DNA of 13,768 nucleotides from an uncultured Bacilli bacterium (GCA_934162555.1 CAKPJE010000017.1:1-13768), one strand, 5' to 3'; positions 1 through 6,401 are shown, counted from the stretch's first letter. Translations and numbers: made by a program. The notes: generated by a model from the sequence alone, not told the origin.

Positions 1-851
1 TCTTTTATTTTATTATTTGTAATATGAGTATAAATCCTTGTCGTGGATATATCGCTGTGTCCTAAAAGTTCTTGTACAACTCTTAAATCTGCGCCATTTT
101 CAAGTAAGTGAGTCGCAAAACTATGTCTAAGAGTATGAGGTGAAACTTCCCTATTTATCCCCTTCTCTTTTAACAATAACTTTAAATTCTTAAAAAGACC
201 TTGTCTAGTTAATTTATTACCATGATTATTCAAGAACAAATAATCATTTTTTTTATTTTTAAGAAGCTTATTCCTATAATTATAAATATAATTATCCAAA
301 GCTCTAGTTGCAATATCACCAATAGGAATAATTCTTTCCTTTGAACCCTTACCAAAAACCTTAACAATATTATTAGTCAAATCAATATCATAAAGCCTCA
401 AATTAACCGTTTCACTAATTCTAAGACCACTAGCATACATAAGCTCTAAAATTGCCTTGTTACGTGCTGTAAACGCATCAATTACCTTAATATCAAGCAA
501 TTTATCAACTTCCTCATAAGAAAGCACAGAAGGCAAAGTATGACCTAATTTAGGCATATCAATATTATAAAAAACATTCTCCCCTACTACCTTCTCCATT
601 ATCAAATAATTATAATAATTCTTTAAAACAGTTAAAGTATAATAAGCAGTTCTAGAAGAATTTATTTTTTTTAAAAACTCCAAAAACTTTTCAATATCAT
701 CAACACATACACTTTTAAAATCTATTCCCTTATCATCAATATAATCATAGTACTTTTTTAAAGCATTCTCATAAGAATCAATCGTATTTTTACTATAATT
801 CTTATTTGAGCTCAAATAATCTAAATATTCTAATGCATACTCCATATTCAT
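1..851 (-). CDS. xerD: Tyrosine recombinase, XerD-like (C-terminus cut by window edge)
   Basis: Site-specific tyrosine recombinase of the XerC/XerD family, which resolves chromosome dimers at dif by cutting DNA through a tyrosine. 283 codons are visible. An N-terminal SAM-like core-binding domain (residues about 4-90, with the family's 'NTIDSY' pattern) precedes the catalytic domain. All catalytic residues can be seen: R144 (ASGLRISE), K168 (GKGSKER), H239 and R242 (HTLRHSFATHL), H265 (LLGHSDIST) and Y274 (RIYTH). The usual length is about 295-300 aa, so perhaps 10-20 residues lie beyond position 1. The start is uncertain: ATG at 851, ATG at 845 and GTG at 854 are all in frame and none has a good Shine-Dalgarno. 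The upstream -10 is so close that the message may be leaderless. The gene diverges from rarA. A mobile-element integrase is possible, but the housekeeping context and Xer-like length argue for XerD. XerC versus XerD cannot be settled by eye. Confidence 0.9.
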   Translation of the reverse strand, partial: MNMEYALEYLDYLSSNKNYSKNTIDSYENALKKYYDYIDDKGIDFKSVCVDDIEKFLEFLKKINSSRTAYYTLTVLKNYYNYLIMEKVVGENVFYNIDMPKLGHTLPSVLSYEEVDKLLDIKVIDAFTARNKAILELMYASGLRISETVNLRLYDIDLTNNIVKVFGKGSKERIIPIGDIATRALDNYIYNYRNKLLKNKKNDYLFLNNHGNKLTRQGLFKNLKLLLKEKGINREVSPHTLRHSFATHLLENGADLRVVQELLGHSDISTTRIYTHITNNKIK

Positions 852-861
852 CACTAATAAC

Positions 862-890
862 ATTATATCATTTTTAAAACCAATTGTATT
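862..890 (-). promoter_or_regulatory. Promoter of xerD with extended -10
   Basis: On the minus strand TATAAT (862-867) is preceded by TGA (868-870), giving a perfect extended -10 TGnTATAAT. The -35 position (885-890, AATACA, 17-base spacer) is weak, as is usual with an extended -10. Transcription would start near 855, only about 0-4 bases before the GTG at 854 and ATG at 851. Confidence 0.6.
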
Positions 891-917
891 TAATTTTAAA
901 CAAAAATAATGTATAAT
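889..917 (+). promoter_or_regulatory. Promoter of rarA, overlapping the divergent xerD promoter
   Basis: TATAAT at 912-917 is the -10. The best -35 at 17-base spacing is a poor TTTAAT (889-894). Predicted start near 924 leaves a leader of about 15 bases containing the AAGGGGTG ribosome site. The two divergent promoters share 889-890, so RNA polymerase binding may be mutually exclusive. Confidence 0.5.
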
Positions 918-924
918 TAATAAG

Positions 925-932
925 AAGGGGTG
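925..932 (+). promoter_or_regulatory. Ribosome binding site that sets the rarA start
   Basis: AAGGGGTG lies six bases before the ATG at 939. Its last three bases are an in-frame GTG (930) that would add three residues, but that codon is part of the ribosome site itself, so ATG 939 is preferred. Confidence 0.7.
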
Positions 933-938
933 AAACAA

Positions 939-2150
939 ATGGAACCACTAGCAGTAAAAATGCGACCAAAAAATTTAAGTGAAGTAATTGGTCAATCACA
1001 TCTAATAGGACAAGGAAAAATATTAACAAACATTGCCAAGAATAAAAGACTATTTTCAATGATATTATACGGAAAACCAGGAATCGGAAAAACTACAATC
1101 GCACTAGCACTAGTAAATGAAATGGGACTAAAATATAGACTATTAAACGCAACTATTAACAATAAAAAAGATTTTGATACAGTAGTCGAAGAAGCAAAAA
1201 TGTATGGTGGAATAGTAGTACTAATGGATGAAATACATAGATTAAATAAAGATAGACAAGATTTATTATTACCATATCTAGAAAACGGATTAATAACTCT
1301 AATCGGTATGACAACAACAAATCCATATCACTCAATAAATCCAGCTATAAGAAGTAGATGTCAAATATTTGAATTAAAAGAATTATCAAAAGAAGACATA
1401 ATTACAGGCCTTAAAAGAGCCTGTCTAAATGAAGCTCTAGAAAACATCAAAATCAAAGATGAAGAACTAGAATATATAGCTTCTTTATCTGGAGGCGATT
1501 TAAGATTTGCCTATAACTTACTAGAAATGGCATATGTAGCAACCGATGACTATAACATAACACTAGATGTAATAAAAAGCATAAATTCAAAAAAAGTTAT
1601 CTTCAGTGATGCAAATGGTGATGGACATTATGATTTATTAAGTGCTTTTCAAAAATCAATCAGAGGTTCAGATGTCAATGCATCAATATACTATTTAGCA
1701 AGACTAATAGAAGCTGGAGACTATGAAAGTATATACAGAAGAATGAGCGTAATAGCATATGAAGATATCGGACTAGCAAACCCTATAATAGGCGTTAAGG
1801 TTGATGCCTGTATAAATGCATGTGAAAGATTAGGGTTTCCTGAAGCAAGAATACCATTATCAGTAACGATAATTGATATGGCCTTAAGTCCAAAATCAAA
1901 TAATGGTTATAATACATTAGACAAAGCATTAAATTTAATTGAAACGAAAGACACTGGGAATGTACCAAACCATATAAAAACATCTTCACCAGAATATAAA
2001 TATCCTCATGATTATCCAAATCATTTTGTAAAACAACAATACTTACCAGATAAAATTAAAAATGTTAAGTTTTTTGAGCCTAAAATAAGTAGTAAATATG
2101 AGGAAAGTTTGGTCAATTATTATAAAAAAATAGAAGAATTAAATAAATAA
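939..2150 (+). CDS. rarA: Replication-associated recombination protein A (RarA/MgsA AAA+ ATPase)
   Basis: AAA+ ATPase related to clamp-loader subunits and RuvB. Known RarA/MgsA/WRNIP1 proteins act at stalled replication forks and bind SSB. The 403-aa product opens with the family's 'MRPKNLSEVIGQSHLIG' pattern. It has Walker A GKPGIGKTT, Walker B VVLMDEIHRLNK, sensor 1 'GMTTTNP', the Arg-finger region 'AIRSRCQIFEL', and the C-terminal tetramerisation part ('AYEDIGLANP'). It is slightly shorter than the usual 420-440 aa. The Walker A reads GKPG where GPPG is common. The start at ATG 939 is chosen from the AAGGGGTG site. The gene stands alone, diverges from xerD and converges on holA, with both stop codons inside one hairpin. 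Confidence 0.96.
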   Translation: MEPLAVKMRPKNLSEVIGQSHLIGQGKILTNIAKNKRLFSMILYGKPGIGKTTIALALVNEMGLKYRLLNATINNKKDFDTVVEEAKMYGGIVVLMDEIHRLNKDRQDLLLPYLENGLITLIGMTTTNPYHSINPAIRSRCQIFELKELSKEDIITGLKRACLNEALENIKIKDEELEYIASLSGGDLRFAYNLLEMAYVATDDYNITLDVIKSINSKKVIFSDANGDGHYDLLSAFQKSIRGSDVNASIYYLARLIEAGDYESIYRRMSVIAYEDIGLANPIIGVKVDACINACERLGFPEARIPLSVTIIDMALSPKSNNGYNTLDKALNLIETKDTGNVPNHIKTSSPEYKYPHDYPNHFVKQQYLPDKIKNVKFFEPKISSKYEESLVNYYKKIEELNK

Positions 2151-2158
2151 TTCTTCTA
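2124..2158 (-). terminator. Rho-independent terminator of the holA operon, spanning both convergent stop codons
   Basis: A 10-bp stem (2131-2140 with 2149-2158) with an 8-base loop is followed on the minus strand by seven U (complement of A2124-2130). It ends the minus-strand operon. On the plus strand no U tract follows, so it would not clearly terminate rarA. The rarA stop TAA is at 2148-2150 and the holA stop TAG at 2156-2158, both inside the hairpin. Confidence 0.8.
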
Positions 2159-3070
2159 TAAATTTATTATAAACAATTCAAGAGCACTAGCTGGTACAAC
2201 TTTACCAGTTTTTATGTTTTCATCAAGTTCTCCAATATTAATTAAAGTATTAAGTAATTTTTCTTTAGAATATTTTTTTGCAGCTACACCTGCTAACTGA
2301 ACAGGATATGTTTTAGTTTCTAACTGGTTAGCAATATCATTTACTGTATATCCTTTTTCACTTAGTACCTTTACTTGATACATAAATCTAATTTTTGAAG
2401 CAATTACAATAAGAATCTTAATAGGTTCTTCTTTTTGATTTAATAAACTAAAATATTCATTTAAAGCTAAATTTTTTTCTTTATTAATAATATGATCTAT
2501 AAATTTAAAAAAATCAATTTCTTCATATTTATTAATTGTTAAAACATCCTCTTTAGTTATTTCCTTTAAATCATATTTATAGGTTTTAAGTTTTTCAATC
2601 TCATTAATTAAAATTCCTGTATTATCCCCTACTCTATCAAGCAAAATATTTATACTTTCTTTATCAATTTTAAAACCATCTAGTCTATCTTTAATAATAT
2701 CTAAATTATTAGTTTTATTAAATTCGTAAAAAACTCCTTTATTTTTTAATAATTTAGTTATTTTTTTTGATTCCATTAATTTATCTTTATAATATTTAAA
2801 TATTAGAACAGTATTAGGATTTATATTGTTTAAATAATCTTCTAACATTGTAGTATCAATTACCGGATCTCCTTCTTTAGCAATCGATAAAAAATAAGGA
2901 TTATTTACTACTATATATTTTTTATCACCCAACAAAGTCATCATTGAAGCATCGAATAGTACATCCTTTAAACTATCAAATTCTAAATCATAATTTATAG
3001 AGGTAGGCGCTAATTCCTTAACTTTTTGATCAACTAAATATTCTTCTTTTCCATATACAACATATATCAT
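2156..3070 (-). CDS. holA: DNA polymerase III delta subunit
   Basis: Clamp-loader delta subunit, which opens the beta sliding clamp and binds tau/gamma and delta-prime. The 304-aa product begins 'MIYVVYGKEEYLVDQKV', the typical holA opening. It continues with 'DASMMTLLGDKKYIVVNN' and the mid-protein 'LKNKGVFYEFNK' region. The C-terminal collar part 'EPIKILIVIASKIRFMYQVKVL' is followed by 'KTGKVVPASALELFIINL', all family-like. As expected for delta there is no working P-loop. It is a little short against the usual 330-345 aa. The start is set by AAGGTG five bases upstream, which overlaps the end of the preceding gene ('AAGGTGTAA'). The gene lies two bases after the RNHCP gene and is last in its operon. 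Confidence 0.93.
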   Translation of the reverse strand: MIYVVYGKEEYLVDQKVKELAPTSINYDLEFDSLKDVLFDASMMTLLGDKKYIVVNNPYFLSIAKEGDPVIDTTMLEDYLNNINPNTVLIFKYYKDKLMESKKITKLLKNKGVFYEFNKTNNLDIIKDRLDGFKIDKESINILLDRVGDNTGILINEIEKLKTYKYDLKEITKEDVLTINKYEEIDFFKFIDHIINKEKNLALNEYFSLLNQKEEPIKILIVIASKIRFMYQVKVLSEKGYTVNDIANQLETKTYPVQLAGVAAKKYSKEKLLNTLINIGELDENIKTGKVVPASALELFIINL

Positions 3071-3072
3071 TG

Positions 3073-3378
3073 TTACACCTTATTCTTCATTATTTCAAGT
3101 ATTTTATCAAAACTATCATCATCAGCTAATTTATTTTTTTTAATCATTCCACATTTATTGCATTTATAAATAATTTTATATGTATCTTTACTTTTTTCTA
3201 TATCAATTGGTTCTAATATACCCTTACAAGTAGAAGCTCTATCGCCAGGATTTATGTCTAAATGTTTACTTGATAAACAATATGGACAGTGATCTCTAGC
3301 AGTATACAAAAGTTTATTAACTTTTTTATGACAAACGTCGCATGTAAAGGTTTCATCTATCATGTTAAATCTTTTCAT
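3073..3378 (-). CDS. RNHCP-domain zinc-ribbon protein
   Basis: Small (101 aa), probably zinc-binding protein of the RNHCP family, whose function is unknown. Cysteine pairs are at C13/C16, C31/C34 and C73/C76 plus C51. The signature block reads RDHCPYCLSSKHLD, then PGDRASTCKG and a final 'YKCNKCG', so the family's eponymous RNHCP is RDHCP here. Its start ATG overlaps the uppP stop (ATGA), suggesting translational coupling. There is no strong ribosome site, and an inverted repeat lies just upstream. An in-frame ATG at codon 6 is an alternative start. The protein may bind RNA, but that is a guess from the ribbon fold only. Confidence 0.85.
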   Translation of the reverse strand: MKRFNMIDETFTCDVCHKKVNKLLYTARDHCPYCLSSKHLDINPGDRASTCKGILEPIDIEKSKDTYKIIYKCNKCGMIKKNKLADDDSFDKILEIMKNKV

Positions 3379-4142
3379 ATTATACTTAATAGAATTATAA
3401 TTCCAAGTATAATTCTATATACTCCAAATATAGTAAAATTATGTTTTTTGATATAGTTTAGTAAAAATTTAATTACAAATAATGATGTTATAAATGCTGA
3501 TAATGATCCAATTAATAGAATAAATACTTCATTTTCTTTAAATAGAAGTCCGAATTTAACTAGCTTTAATAGTGATGCACCTAACATAACTGGTATTGAC
3601 ATTAAAAAGGTAAATTCAGTTGCTTTCTCTCTTGTTATTCCAAGTAATAGAGCACATATGATGGTAATACCAGATCTTGATGTTCCAGGGAATATTGCCG
3701 CTATTATTTGCGCAAGGCCAATTAATAAAGCAGATCTATACGTTATTTCAGTAATATTATTTTTTTTATTATTTTTTTCTATCACTATAAATAATAAACC
3801 AACAATAATTAAAGCAAGCGCTACACTAATTTTATTATAAAAATACTTCTCAAATATCTCATCAAATAATAGTCCTATAATTGCTGCTGGGATACAAGCA
3901 ATTATTATTCTCTTCCAATTATCTATATTATCTTTATTTGGTTTTAATTTATTAAAATATAATACCACTACTGCAAGCACAGCACCTAATTGAATAACAA
4001 CTTCAAATAAATTCCAAAATTCATAAGATATTTTTAGAGGTATTAATTCTTTTAATAGAATCAAATGACCAGTTGAACTAATTGGTAACCATTCAGTTAT
4101 TCCCTCCAGTATCCCATATATAATTATTTTTATAATCTCCAT
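3375..4142 (-). CDS. uppP: Undecaprenyl-diphosphatase UppP (BacA)
   Basis: Polytopic membrane enzyme that dephosphorylates undecaprenyl diphosphate so the lipid carrier can be reused for peptidoglycan and other wall polymers. Overexpression of family members gives bacitracin resistance. The 255 aa carry the catalytic motif E13-x3-E17 followed by WLPISSTGH (18-26) and the PGTSRSG motif (152-158, R156). Hydrophobic segments fill the rest. The ribosome site AAAGGA lies eight bases before the ATG inside queH, whose TAG stop directly abuts this start. It is the only gene here ending in TGA, which overlaps the next start. Its presence implies a wall-building organism rather than a wall-less mollicute. 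Confidence 0.96.
   Translation of the reverse strand: MEIIKIIIYGILEGITEWLPISSTGHLILLKELIPLKISYEFWNLFEVVIQLGAVLAVVVLYFNKLKPNKDNIDNWKRIIIACIPAAIIGLLFDEIFEKYFYNKISVALALIIVGLLFIVIEKNNKKNNITEITYRSALLIGLAQIIAAIFPGTSRSGITIICALLLGITREKATEFTFLMSIPVMLGASLLKLVKFGLLFKENEVFILLIGSLSAFITSLFVIKFLLNYIKKHNFTIFGVYRIILGIIILLSII
3389..3418 (-). repeat. Inverted repeat at the uppP/RNHCP junction
   Basis: An 11-bp perfect inverted repeat (3389-3399 with 3408-3418, loop of 8) lies in the last codons of uppP, ending ten bases before the RNHCP start. No U tract follows, so it is not an intrinsic terminator. It could form an RNA hairpin that shapes translation of the next gene or RNA stability, but it also encodes the Ile/Leu-rich tail of UppP and may be chance in AT-rich sequence. 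Confidence 0.4.
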
Positions 4143-4730
4143 CTAATCATTCCTTTTTGAATATATACAGCCACAATAATCTTGCCTATATAAATTGTAT
4201 TCTTTTGATAAGATAATAGACCTTTTATATCCTTCATTTTTTTTAAAATCAGATATTAAAAACTTACTATTATATTTTTTCTCTAATTCCTTACCTATTT
4301 CATTAACATAAGCAGCATTCTTATGTGGACTAACAGTTAAAGTTGTACCAAAATATTCAAATTTATTTGAAGCAATACTAGCACACTTTTCCATTCTGAG
4401 CTTATAACATTTGTAGCACCTACTACCGCCTTCTTGTTCATGTTCTAATCCCAATACAACATCATGGTATTTATTATTATCATAATCAACATCATATATA
4501 TTTATATCTGGGTGAACCTTTTTAATAAAATTAATTTGCTCATTCTTTCTCTTTAAATACTCTTCCAATGGTTCAATATTTGGATTATAATAAAGAACCG
4601 TTATTTTAAAATAAGGTTCTAAATATTCAAGAACATATGAAGAACAAGGAGCACAGCAAGAATGTAAAAGTAGCGTTGGTTTATGATCTAAAGATTCAAT
4701 CAATTTTTCTAGTTCTTTTTGATAATTCAT
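4143..4730 (-). CDS. queH: Epoxyqueuosine reductase QueH
   Basis: Catalyses the last step of queuosine synthesis, reducing epoxyqueuosine in the wobble position of GUN-anticodon tRNAs. QueH (formerly DUF208) is the non-homologous replacement for QueG. The 195 aa show the iron-sulphur cysteine motifs 'LLHSCCAPCSSYVLEYL' (C25, C26, C29) and 'GGSRCYKCYKLRM' (C105, C108). They also show 'YYNPNIEPLEEYLKR', 'FGTTLTVSPHKN' and the C-terminal 'YRQDYCGCIYS' (C186, C188), all family hallmarks. A perfect AGGAGG sits four bases before the ATG and contains the upstream gene's stop (TAGGAGG). No other queuosine gene is in the window. Confidence 0.95.
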   Translation of the reverse strand: MNYQKELEKLIESLDHKPTLLLHSCCAPCSSYVLEYLEPYFKITVLYYNPNIEPLEEYLKRKNEQINFIKKVHPDINIYDVDYDNNKYHDVVLGLEHEQEGGSRCYKCYKLRMEKCASIASNKFEYFGTTLTVSPHKNAAYVNEIGKELEKKYNSKFLISDFKKNEGYKRSIILSKEYNLYRQDYCGCIYSKRND

Positions 4731-4738
4731 AAGTCCTC

Positions 4739-5518
4739 CTATTTATAATAAACAACTGTATTAAGTATTTCCATTTTATCTTCATTACTAGTTTCAGTAA
4801 AAGAAAATACATAAACAGCATTTTTAGAAGCAATGATATATTCTTCTTTATTATTAATCTGTACATGACTATAAGTAATTTTATTAATTTCTAAAGAATC
4901 AGAACTTTCTTCCCCAATATATTTTAAATATGCACTGACAGTATTTTCATCCAAAACATATTTAGTCAAAGTAAACTCTGAAGTATCTTTTTCAAAAGAT
5001 TTTACATTTTCAGAAAGCATCATACTTTTTGCTATCCACAAATCATTTAACCGAAACAAAAATTTACTATCAAATGAATAAGTAGTAGTTGGATGATTAA
5101 TTACATTATTCTTTTTATCATCAGGTTTTACGATTACAGCAGGGTTACAATCTTTAAATAAACAAGTTATCTTTTTAAAATTAAAATAAATAGTTAAACC
5201 TAGTACTACAACAATCGCACATATTCCTAAAATTATATAATTAACTTTTCTACTTTTTTTAACTTTTTCTGAAGATTCACCAACATTATACTCAACATTG
5301 ACAACATTTCCATCAATCATTTCTGTTTCTTTTAATGAATCATTTATTTCCATTTCTTCGGCCGGTTCTTTTTCTTCCTTTTCTTCAGGTATTTCCATTA
5401 TACTTTCAAGAGTTTCTGCTTTTGGCTCAGGTATATATTCTTTACCAACTTCAAATCCACAGCCAAGACAAAATTTATCGCCTTCTTTTAATTCTGTTCC
5501 GCATCTAACACATTTCAT
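4739..5518 (-). CDS. Zinc-ribbon single-pass membrane protein, function unknown
   Basis: 259 aa in four visible parts. An N-terminal zinc ribbon has C3-x2-C6 and C17-x2-C20. A very acidic Glu/Pro-rich linker (about 28-85) follows, then a basic stop-transfer stretch (KKSRK) with one transmembrane helix (about 93-112), then a C-terminal domain of about 145 residues. By the positive-inside rule the ribbon is cytoplasmic and the C-terminal domain extracellular. Two cysteines (C119, C124) sit just outside the membrane. I do not recognise the outer domain. The start has AGGTG five bases upstream, overlapping the TAG stop of the lipoprotein gene before it (TAGGTG), so translation is probably coupled. 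The operon position next to a lipoprotein suggests a shared envelope role (inference). Confidence 0.8.
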   Translation of the reverse strand: MKCVRCGTELKEGDKFCLGCGFEVGKEYIPEPKAETLESIMEIPEEKEEKEPAEEMEINDSLKETEMIDGNVVNVEYNVGESSEKVKKSRKVNYIILGICAIVVVLGLTIYFNFKKITCLFKDCNPAVIVKPDDKKNNVINHPTTTYSFDSKFLFRLNDLWIAKSMMLSENVKSFEKDTSEFTLTKYVLDENTVSAYLKYIGEESSDSLEINKITYSHVQINNKEEYIIASKNAVYVFSFTETSNEDKMEILNTVVYYK

Positions 5519-5525
5519 AGTTCAC

Positions 5526-5846
5526 CTATTTACAAGTTAAACCTTGACCTTCTAATTTTTCTAAAACATCATACTTAGATTTACCCATATAATCTTTCAT
5601 ATAATCAACTATTTCAACTTTGTTTTTATAGCATTTGACTTTTTCCCCTAAAGTAGCGCATATCTGATTAGCTAAATCTTCATCTTTATACTCACTTATA
5701 CTAATTGCATTTGTTAATTCACCATTTTTAAAATATAATTCAACATTAGTTGTATATAAATCATTTTTTTCTGTACAAACTATATCGGCTTTCTTAGAGC
5801 ATCCAACAAGCATTAGTACAGTTATTAATAAAAATATTTTTTTCAT
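5526..5846 (-). CDS. Small four-cysteine lipoprotein, first gene of the operon
   Basis: A 106-aa predicted lipoprotein. A signal peptide 'MKKIFLLITVLMLVGC' with lipobox L-V-G-C16 leads to an exported, membrane-anchored domain of about 90 residues. Beyond the lipid cysteine there are exactly four others (C24, C63, C72, C105), the last next to the C-terminal Lys. It is paralogous to the neighbouring lipoprotein at 5885, with a closely matching cysteine layout, so two disulphides are likely (inference). The start at 5846 is set by AGGAGG at 5855-5860. An in-frame ATG at 5867 is rejected because it lies in the -10 box. The gene leads a six-gene run to holA. Function unknown; no known family recognised. 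Confidence 0.8.
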   Translation of the reverse strand: MKKIFLLITVLMLVGCSKKADIVCTEKNDLYTTNVELYFKNGELTNAISISEYKDEDLANQICATLGEKVKCYKNKVEIVDYMKDYMGKSKYDVLEKLEGQGLTCK

Positions 5847-5854
5847 TCCTTTAT

Positions 5855-5860
5855 CCTCCT
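5855..5860 (-). promoter_or_regulatory. Ribosome binding site setting the start of the 5526-5846 lipoprotein
   Basis: AGGAGG, eight bases before ATG 5846. The predicted transcript begins at about 5859-5860, so this Shine-Dalgarno would be the very 5' end of the operon mRNA. Confidence 0.7.
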
Positions 5861-5865
5861 CCAAC

Positions 5866-5894
5866 ATTATATCATTTTTATTTATTACTTACAA
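5866..5894 (-). promoter_or_regulatory. Promoter of the lipoprotein-zinc ribbon-queH-uppP-RNHCP-holA operon
   Basis: TTGTAA (5889-5894), 17-base spacer, TATAAT (5866-5871) with TGA upstream (5872-5874), a strong promoter with an extended -10. The -35 overlaps the last codons of the upstream lipoprotein gene. No terminator separates the two lipoprotein genes, so readthrough from 6230 is also possible. Confidence 0.75.
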
Positions 5895-6220
5895 TCGTAA
5901 TTGTTAGTTTCCAAGTATTCAATTAGCCCTTTTCTTCCGTTTAAAGTTATATCTAAATAATCTTGATAATTTTTATAAATAACTAAATTATTTTTGCACT
6001 CAACATCTATATCAATTAATTTTAAAAGCGTGCAATAATTAGCAGCTTCTTCATCATTTTCAAATTCACTTTTAATTTTTACTTCTTTAATATTATCATT
6101 TGAACCAGTAATCAATATACTTGTCCTTTCATTATTTTCTACTTTCGTGCATGTAGTTTTTTTAGAACAACCAACCAGCATTAATATAGCTATTAATATT
6201 ATCATTTTTTTCATAATCAT
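5885..6220 (-). CDS. Small four-cysteine lipoprotein, paralogue of its downstream neighbour
   Basis: Predicted lipoprotein with signal peptide and lipobox L-V-G-C. Counting from the ATG at 6214 it has 109 aa, lipid Cys16, and four further cysteines at C22, C61, C73 and C108, the last followed by the terminal Lys. The neighbour at 5526 has C24, C63, C72 and C105. The first interval is 38 residues in both proteins, and 'MLVGCSKK' is identical, so they look like an old tandem duplication. Start choice is open: GTG 6223, ATG 6220 or ATG 6214. None has a Shine-Dalgarno, and the promoter is so close that the message is leaderless or nearly so. Function unknown. Confidence 0.78.
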   Translation of the reverse strand: MIMKKMIILIAILMLVGCSKKTTCTKVENNERTSILITGSNDNIKEVKIKSEFENDEEAANYCTLLKLIDIDVECKNNLVIYKNYQDYLDITLNGRKGLIEYLETNNYDCK

Positions 6221-6229
6221 CACATATAA

Positions 6230-6258
6230 ATTATATAATTTTTAAAGCATTTTTACAA
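6230..6258 (-). promoter_or_regulatory. Promoter of the upstream small lipoprotein gene
   Basis: TTGTAA (6253-6258), 17-base spacer, TATAAT (6230-6235). Predicted transcription start about 6223, which is the G of the in-frame GTG; ATG 6220 and ATG 6214 follow at 3 and 9 bases. The -35 hexamer is identical to that of the paralogue's promoter at 5889-5894. Confidence 0.7.
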
Positions 6259-6372
6259 GTATGTTCTCTTAATTTTTTTGTATATTCTACTTATTTTCTT
6301 CTAAAGACAATATGTAAATCACTATCTAGTTATTATACATTTGTAAAATTTAGTTGTAAAGGAGAAAAAATA

Positions 6373-6401
6373 TTTATTTTCATATTTTTATGTGCTATAA
6401 T
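6373..6401 (+). promoter_or_regulatory. Promoter of ppaC
   Basis: Extended -10 TGCTATAAT (6393-6401); the -35 position (6373-6378, TTTATT) is weak. Predicted start near 6408. The 200-base gap 6224-6425 between the divergent lipoprotein and ppaC also holds an unused-looking AAAGGAGA near 6357-6364 with no start codon at a suitable distance. I see no riboswitch-like structure there. Confidence 0.65.

Noticed and set aside
1..851. The tyrosine recombinase as the integrase of a mobile element
   Set aside because: No attachment repeats, tRNA junction or phage/plasmid genes are nearby, and its length and motifs fit chromosomal XerD. The upstream side beyond position 1 is not visible, so this is not fully excluded.
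874..1059. A 61-codon minus-strand open frame rich in Leu/Phe, antisense to the rarA start
   Set aside because: It overlaps the well-supported rarA start and its promoter, has no ribosome site, and its hydrophobic composition is what the complement of Lys/Asn-rich coding sequence gives.
1795..2019. A 74-codon minus-strand open frame inside rarA
   Set aside because: Fully antisense to the conserved C-terminal part of rarA, with no ribosome site or recognisable motif.
3658..3840. A 60-codon plus-strand open frame inside uppP
   Set aside because: Antisense to the PGTSRSG motif region of uppP; a by-product of hydrophobic codon composition.
3375..4142. Use of the mollicute code (TGA as tryptophan)
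   Set aside because: Tryptophans in UppP, the YerB-like protein, DUF362 and others are TGG, and no conserved gene has an in-frame TGA; code 4 in so AT-rich a genome would favour TGA.
5298..5540. An 80-codon Ser/Phe-rich plus-strand open frame inside the zinc-ribbon gene
   Set aside because: It is the complement of the Glu-rich linker (GAA/GAG read as TTC/CTC), which explains the Ser/Phe repeats.
5847..5867. An upstream ATG giving a seven-residue longer lipoprotein
   Set aside because: The codon overlaps the TATAAT box, and the charged extension (LEEDKG) before the signal peptide is unlike a lipoprotein.
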